A DNA stretch of 9,218 bases, from contig DFLL01000034.1 in assembly GCA_002375205.1 (NCBI GenBank), positions 1 to 9,218 on the forward strand, written 5' to 3'. The DNA comes from Caryophanales bacterium UBA3620. GTDB lineage: Bacteria; Bacillota_I; Bacilli_A; RF39; UBA660. Under the pieces are notes generated by a model. The model was given only the letters and a program-made list of their open reading frames with translations, was not told the origin of the DNA and did not search any database. Each line of letters begins with the position of its first letter. Position 1 is the first letter of the stretch. The position numbers were made by a program, and so were the translations under genes. Below are positions 5,358-9,218 of this stretch, piece by piece.

Positions 5358-6505
5358 ACTATTTTAGCTATTTGATGTTTTATATTTCTATAAAATTTAT
5401 ATCCATAATTATATAATATATAATTTGGTTTATTTAAAATCAAATCAAATTCACCAATATATTCAGTTACATATCCTCCGAATCCCCTTTTAAATTCATA
5501 TACTCCATAGTTTTCACTACCACTAGTGAAATCTCCACTTATACCACCAAAATCATATATAGATAATCCTTTTTTTCTGGCTGTTTTTATCATTTCCATT
5601 TGCATTTTATATTGTGCCATTAATGGCATGTATTCTTTATACGTACCTCCATAGACATAGTTAGCTCTCTTACTATCAAAGATGAATACTCCTGCACTTA
5701 CAGGAATTTTATTTTCTATTTCTTTGGAAACCATATCATATAATCTATCATCTTTGAAGTCCTTTAAAAATTGTTTTTTATCTAAATAAATAATTGATAA
5801 TCTACTATCATCTTTAAAATCTTTATCTAAACTTTTATAATAATCTAATGATCGATCAAAGTGATTTTGTCTTTTAGCAGTATGTTCCATTATCTTTTTG
5901 AAATCTGCTATATTTTTTTCATTTACATTTTCTATCAATAGTGGATATTTTTCATATTTTTTTATGCATCTTCGACATCTTTGATCCATACCTTTAAGTA
6001 TTTCTTCCTTTGATTTACCTATATCTAGACAATAACTCCATCTAAATTGAATTTCTTCTGTGTATCCTTTTGTCAATCCATGATGCTTGAATCCTAATTC
6101 TTTAAGATGATCTATGATTGATTGATTATTCTCTTCTCCTAATATATTACCATTTTTATCATGTTTTTGATATTCTACTAAGGGATCTATCTTTAATAAT
6201 ATTCCATTCTTTTCAATTAAAAATCTTTTTAAATTACTTACAAAAAAATTTAGTAAATCAATATTATTATAGTCTAATAGCATACCTCTTGGTGCATAGT
6301 AGAAGTATTTATTGAGATATATTTTTTTACCTAATATTAGAGAACAAGCTATTATGTTATTTTTTTCTTTTATTCCAACATAATAGTAATTCCATTCGTT
6401 TTTTTCTTTTATTCTTGCCCAAGAAGGTGTCTGATAAAAAGAGCTCTCATTATAATTAGTGCAAACATTATTAAATTCTTTTTCTGTTAATTCTACAAAC
6501 TCCAT
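5351..6505 (-). CDS. FemABX-family peptidoglycan aminoacyltransferase
   Basis: The family transfers amino acids from aminoacyl-tRNA to the lipid II stem peptide to build cross-bridges, at the cytoplasmic membrane face. The 384 residues form two GNAT-like lobes, about 1-165 and 166-355. Family features are FYQTPSWARIKE (23-34), YAPRGMLLDY (70-79), the basic RCRRCIKKYEK segment (176-186), YDFGGISGDF (317-326) and KRGFGGYVTEYIGEFDL (339-355). Only about 24 residues lie between the strand at 232-243 and IPVSAGVF (267-274), so the long coiled-coil arm of FemA/FemB is absent, as in FemX-type enzymes. ATG 6505-6503 has the SD AAGGAG (complement of 6512-6517) seven bases upstream. It is divergent from ackA. 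Which amino acid it adds, and where in the chain, cannot be read from sequence. Confidence 0.9.
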   Translation of the reverse strand: MEFVELTEKEFNNVCTNYNESSFYQTPSWARIKEKNEWNYYYVGIKEKNNIIACSLILGKKIYLNKYFYYAPRGMLLDYNNIDLLNFFVSNLKRFLIEKNGILLKIDPLVEYQKHDKNGNILGEENNQSIIDHLKELGFKHHGLTKGYTEEIQFRWSYCLDIGKSKEEILKGMDQRCRRCIKKYEKYPLLIENVNEKNIADFKKIMEHTAKRQNHFDRSLDYYKSLDKDFKDDSRLSIIYLDKKQFLKDFKDDRLYDMVSKEIENKIPVSAGVFIFDSKRANYVYGGTYKEYMPLMAQYKMQMEMIKTARKKGLSIYDFGGISGDFTSGSENYGVYEFKRGFGGYVTEYIGEFDLILNKPNYILYNYGYKFYRNIKHQIAKIVK

Positions 6506-6533
6506 AATTTACTCCTTTTTTACATATATATAT

Positions 6534-6562
6534 ATTTTACCATAGATGTTTTTAATTGTAAA
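6534..6562 (-). promoter_or_regulatory. Promoter of the FemABX gene
   Basis: Read on the minus strand, TTTACA (6562-6557) is followed after 17 bases by TAAAAT (6539-6534) with an extended TGG (6542-6540). The -35 matches consensus at five of six positions. Transcription would start about 25 bases before the start codon. Confidence 0.7.
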
Positions 6563-6605
6563 TTGAATAAAACGATATTTTTTACTTCCTAAAAGAATAA
6601 AAAAA

Positions 6606-6614
6606 TGTTATAAT
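6606..6614 (+). promoter_or_regulatory. Extended -10 promoter of ackA operon
   Basis: TGT-TATAAT is a perfect extended -10 (TG 6606-6607, hexamer 6609-6614). No good -35 hexamer is seen 16-18 bases upstream; TTTACT at 6581-6586 is 22 bases away. The leader is short, about 15 bases. Confidence 0.65.
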
Positions 6615-6636
6615 ATCAAGAGAAAGAGGTGTTATA

Positions 6637-7821
6637 ATGATTATATTATCTGTTAATGCTGGTAGTTCGTCACTTAAATTTACTGGATTTGAAATGCCTA
6701 GTGAAGATGTTCTTATCAGTGGTGTATTTGAAAGAATTGGTATAGGAAGTAGTTTTTATACAATTAAAGTTAATGGAGAAAAAATTAAAAAGGAAGTAGA
6801 TTTACCTGATCATAAGGTTGCTTTTGAGATTCTTATTAAGGAACTTCTTGATAATAAGATTGTTAATTCTTTAGATGAAATCAAAGGTGTTGGACACAGG
6901 GTAGCTCAAGGTGGTTCTTACTTTAAAAAATCTGAAATTGCTACTGACGAGGTTATTGAAAAAGTTGATGAGTTGTCTAGTATTGCTCCGCTTCATAATC
7001 CTCCTGCTGTTATGGGAATTAATGCTGCTAAAGCAGTTATGCCTAATGCTGTTCAAACTGTTGTATTTGATACTGCTTTCCATCAAACTATGGCTCCTAC
7101 GGAGTTTATGTATGCTATTCCTTATAGTTATTATGAAGATTATGATATTAGAAAATATGGTTTTCATGGAACTAGTCATAAATATGTTACAATGAGAATG
7201 AACGAGATATTGGGACGAAATGATACTAAACTTATTACTTGTCATATTGGTAATGGAGCTAGTATTTCCGCTGTTAAAGATGGTAAATGTGTAGATACTT
7301 CGATGGGTCTTACTCCTAATGCTGGTCTTATTATGGGTTCTAGATGTGGAGACATGGATGCTACAGTTGTTACTTACATTATGGAAAAAACTGGTATGAG
7401 TCCTAAAGAAATGGATACTGTTCTTAATAAACAAAGCGGTCTTCTTGGTATATCAGGTGTTAGTAGTGATTCAAGAGACATTGAAAATGGTATTAAAGAG
7501 GGTAATGAAAGATGTATTCTTGCTCAAGATATGTATGTTAAGAGAATAGTTGAATACATTGCTAAATACTATGTACTTCTTGAAGGTTGCGATGCGATAG
7601 TGTTTACTGCGGGTGTTGGTGAAAATTCTATTAGTACTAGAAAACAGATACTTGACAAACTTAAAGTTTTTGGTATTAAAGTAGATGAAGAAGCTAATAA
7701 CGTTAGAGGAGTAGAAACTAAAATTACTACTGATGATTCTAAGATACCTGCTTTCATTATTCCTACTAATGAAGAATTAATGATAGCTAAAGATACTTAT
7801 TCTCTAGTATTGCAAGGATAA
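6637..7821 (+). CDS. ackA: Acetate kinase
   Basis: This cytoplasmic ASKHA-fold enzyme converts acetyl phosphate plus ADP to acetate plus ATP, the substrate-level phosphorylation step of acetate fermentation. At 394 residues it is family length. It has NAGSSSLKF at 7-15, GHRVAQGG with Arg88, VFDTAFHQ with Asp145, YGFHGTSH with His177, the nucleotide loop HIGNGASI (203-210), MGSRCGD with Arg236, GVGENS, and PTNEE near the C terminus. Together these supply the Asn7, Arg91, Asp148, His180, Arg241 and Glu384 equivalents known from the Methanosarcina enzyme. The segment TPNAGLIMGSRCGD departs slightly from the usual TPLEGLMMGTRSGD but keeps the catalytic Arg. The SD AGAGGTG ends five bases before ATG 6637. 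The phosphotransacetylase partner is not in this window. The DHH gene follows after two bases. Confidence 0.97.
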   Translation: MIILSVNAGSSSLKFTGFEMPSEDVLISGVFERIGIGSSFYTIKVNGEKIKKEVDLPDHKVAFEILIKELLDNKIVNSLDEIKGVGHRVAQGGSYFKKSEIATDEVIEKVDELSSIAPLHNPPAVMGINAAKAVMPNAVQTVVFDTAFHQTMAPTEFMYAIPYSYYEDYDIRKYGFHGTSHKYVTMRMNEILGRNDTKLITCHIGNGASISAVKDGKCVDTSMGLTPNAGLIMGSRCGDMDATVVTYIMEKTGMSPKEMDTVLNKQSGLLGISGVSSDSRDIENGIKEGNERCILAQDMYVKRIVEYIAKYYVLLEGCDAIVFTAGVGENSISTRKQILDKLKVFGIKVDEEANNVRGVETKITTDDSKIPAFIIPTNEELMIAKDTYSLVLQG

Positions 7822-7823
7822 TT

Positions 7824-8783
7824 ATGAATATTTATAATCAAATATTTAAAGTAATTAAGAAATATAATACTATTGTTATTGCAAGGCATATTGGAGCTGA
7901 TCCTGATGCTTTAGGTGCACAATTTGGTCTTAAAAATATTATACATAGATTATTTCCTGATAAAAAAGTATATGCTGTAGGTAATCCTGCAAGTAGATTT
8001 AAATTTTTTGGTAATAATGATAAACTTGATAATAGTATTGATACTAAAAAATCTTTATTAATAGTAGTAGATACTCCTGATTTAAAAAGAATTGATGGAG
8101 CTAGTACTAGTGACTTTGAATATGTTATTAAAATAGATCATCATCCTATTATTGATAAATTTGGTAATATAGAATATGTTGATGATGAGGCCTGTAGTGC
8201 TAGTCAGTTAATTCTTGAATTTGCTTATGAGAATAAGATTGAGCTTACCAAAGAAGATGGAGAATTATTATTTTTGGGGATAATAGGAGATACTGATAGA
8301 TTTTTACATGATTATACTAGTGTAAAAACTTTTGAATTAGTTACGAGATTGCTTAAAGATACTAATGTTGATTTTACTTCTTTATATAAGAATTTATATC
8401 ATAGACCACTAGCAGAAGTTAAGTTTGAAGGTTATATTTATAGTAATATAACTATTACGGAAAATGGCGTGGCATATATTAAACTTACTGATAAACTTAT
8501 GAAAGAATATGGTGTAGATAGTGCCGCTGCAGGAAATATGATAAATGATTTGAAATTTGTAGATGAAATTACTATTTGGATTTTTCTATCTGAAGATGTT
8601 AAAAGTAATTTAATTAGAGCTAATATTAGATCAGTAGGTCCTTATATTAATGAAACCGCTTCAAAGTTTGGAGGCGGTGGTCATATATATGCTTCTGGAG
8701 CTAGGTTAAAATCCTGGGAAGAGGCTGACGATTTAATTAAAGCATATGATGAACTTATGAAAGATTATAAAAAGTTAAACTAA
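7824..8783 (+). CDS. DHH/DHHA1 phosphoesterase, NrnA-like
   Basis: The 319 residues form a DHH domain plus a DHHA1 domain. Metal-site motifs are RHIGADPDALGA (His22, Asp26, Asp28), VVDTPD (Asp83), IDHHP (Asp105, His106, His107) and GIIGDTDRF (Asp156). The DHHA1 substrate motif GGGGHIYASG is at 283-292. Stand-alone proteins of this build are oligoribonuclease/pAp phosphatases (NrnA), or DhhP-type phosphodiesterases acting on linear pApA from c-di-AMP; motifs do not separate the two. There are no membrane helices or PAS/GGDEF parts, so it is not GdpP. The SD AAGGA (7814-7818) lies within the ackA end and the gap to ackA is two bases, so the genes are cotranscribed. A terminator stem covers the stop codon. 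Confidence 0.9.
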   Translation: MNIYNQIFKVIKKYNTIVIARHIGADPDALGAQFGLKNIIHRLFPDKKVYAVGNPASRFKFFGNNDKLDNSIDTKKSLLIVVDTPDLKRIDGASTSDFEYVIKIDHHPIIDKFGNIEYVDDEACSASQLILEFAYENKIELTKEDGELLFLGIIGDTDRFLHDYTSVKTFELVTRLLKDTNVDFTSLYKNLYHRPLAEVKFEGYIYSNITITENGVAYIKLTDKLMKEYGVDSAAAGNMINDLKFVDEITIWIFLSEDVKSNLIRANIRSVGPYINETASKFGGGGHIYASGARLKSWEEADDLIKAYDELMKDYKKLN

Positions 8784-8799
8784 TGTTTGACTTTTTTTT
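8771..8799 (+). terminator. Terminator of the ackA-DHH operon
   Basis: AGTTAAAC-TAAT-GTTTGACT (8773-8792) is an 8-bp stem with one G-U pair, and T residues run from 8792 to 8799. The TAA stop of the DHH gene is in the loop. The downstream arm also holds a TTGACT -35 element. Confidence 0.85.
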
Positions 8800-8815
8800 A
8801 TTTTTATGATAACAT
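8787..8815 (+). promoter_or_regulatory. Promoter for the last, partial gene
   Basis: TTGACT at 8787-8792 (five of six consensus) is followed after 17 bases by TAACAT (8810-8815) with an extended TGA (8807-8809). The -35 lies within the terminator stem and the spacer is largely its T tract. Confidence 0.6.
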
Positions 8816-8864
8816 ATCTATCTGCTTGAAGGGGAATTGCAAATTTTAGAAAGGATATGATTAT

Positions 8865-9218
8865 ATGGAAAAAAATAAAAGTGATATTAATTTAATAATT
8901 GCGGATATAAGAAAATATGATGTTATCTCTTTAAAACAGCTTTATGAGTTAATGGAAAAATATAATAAATCTTCTGTTTTAAAGGCTTTTGGGATTTTCT
9001 TTAAAGGATTAACGCAAGAAATAATAGAAAATAAATATTTTGATGTTTTTCTTTATGTTACTATTGGTGATAACGATCCAGATTTAAATACTTTTAATGA
9101 CTTATGTAAGAAATATGGCGAGGAAAAGGTTATATCATATTTATCTCAAATATCACAAAAAAATAAAGATGGATTAAATGAAAATAATGATATTAGTTAT
9201 GAAGAGATTGATGAAGAT
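8865..9218 (+). CDS. Unidentified protein, N-terminal 118 residues
   Basis: The frame stays open for exactly 118 codons to the window edge, so the gene is cut. AGAAAGGA (8847-8854) precedes ATG 8865 by ten bases. The other ATG at 8857 opens a frame that soon stops. The visible part is charged and mostly helical (KQLYELMEKYN, KAFGIFFKGLTQEI), with an acidic, Asn-rich segment at the end (NENNDISYEEIDED). No membrane segment, signal peptide or cysteine cluster is seen. I do not recognise it. An N-terminal helical domain followed by an acidic linker can occur in sigma-factor region 1.1, but that is speculation. It has its own promoter behind the ackA-DHH terminator. Confidence 0.65.
   Translation, partial: MEKNKSDINLIIADIRKYDVISLKQLYELMEKYNKSSVLKAFGIFFKGLTQEIIENKYFDVFLYVTIGDNDPDLNTFNDLCKKYGEEKVISYLSQISQKNKDGLNENNDISYEEIDED

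Noticed and set aside
6871..7434. 187-codon open frame on the minus strand inside ackA
   Set aside because: The translation is a Ser/Asn/Ile-rich low-complexity string with no motifs. It is antisense to a fully conserved ackA and follows from that gene's codon bias.
47..8783. TGA reassigned to Trp, as in some Mollicutes
   Set aside because: The Trp codons I checked are TGG and no in-frame TGA is needed. TGA is also unused as a stop in all eight complete genes, but that is too few to infer a changed code.

Overview
The window is strongly AT-rich, uses AGA for arginine and A/T-ending codons throughout, and ends its genes with TAA (one TAG). Short intergenic gaps, strong Shine-Dalgarno sites, extended -10 promoters (TGnTAnnnT) and U-tract terminators point to a low-GC Firmicute or a relative. 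[FeFe] hydrogenase plus acetate kinase indicates an anaerobic fermenter. A FemABX-type ligase indicates a peptidoglycan wall with modified stem peptides. A deep Bacilli/Mollicutes-side gut lineage or a clostridial relative would fit; the sequence alone does not settle which.

Layout. (1) 1-1297: the tail of an unidentified gene, then glyA (serine hydroxymethyltransferase), closed by a terminator. (2) 1297-3520: an accessory block holding two poorly characterised genes, a TPR-repeat protein and a small two-TM membrane protein. Each is bracketed by inverted copies of one interspersed palindromic element, called R here: R1 in minus orientation, TPR gene, R2 plus; then R3 minus, membrane gene, R4 plus. 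R2 and R3 meet head to head and form a 17-bp perfect stem. (3) 3522-5323: a two-gene operon of [FeFe] hydrogenase and a guanine-deaminase-like enzyme, overlapping by 11 nt. (4) 5329-6562: a FemABX aminoacyltransferase on the minus strand, convergent with the deaminase across a bidirectional terminator. (5) 6606-8799: ackA and a DHH/DHHA1 phosphoesterase 2 nt apart, with one terminator. (6) 8787-9218: a new promoter whose -35 lies inside that terminator, followed by the start of an unrecognised protein cut by the window edge.

Function. Hydrogenase can dispose of reducing power as H2, and acetate kinase makes ATP from acetyl phosphate, so the two suit the same fermentation although they are in separate transcription units. 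glyA (one-carbon units), the deaminase (purine salvage) and the DHH enzyme (nanoRNA or linear dinucleotide turnover) are housekeeping. The least ordinary part is the 1297-3520 block: the R-element brackets, four near-identical 99-bp TPR units in an A-B-A-B pattern, and an unassigned C-terminal domain in the TPR protein.
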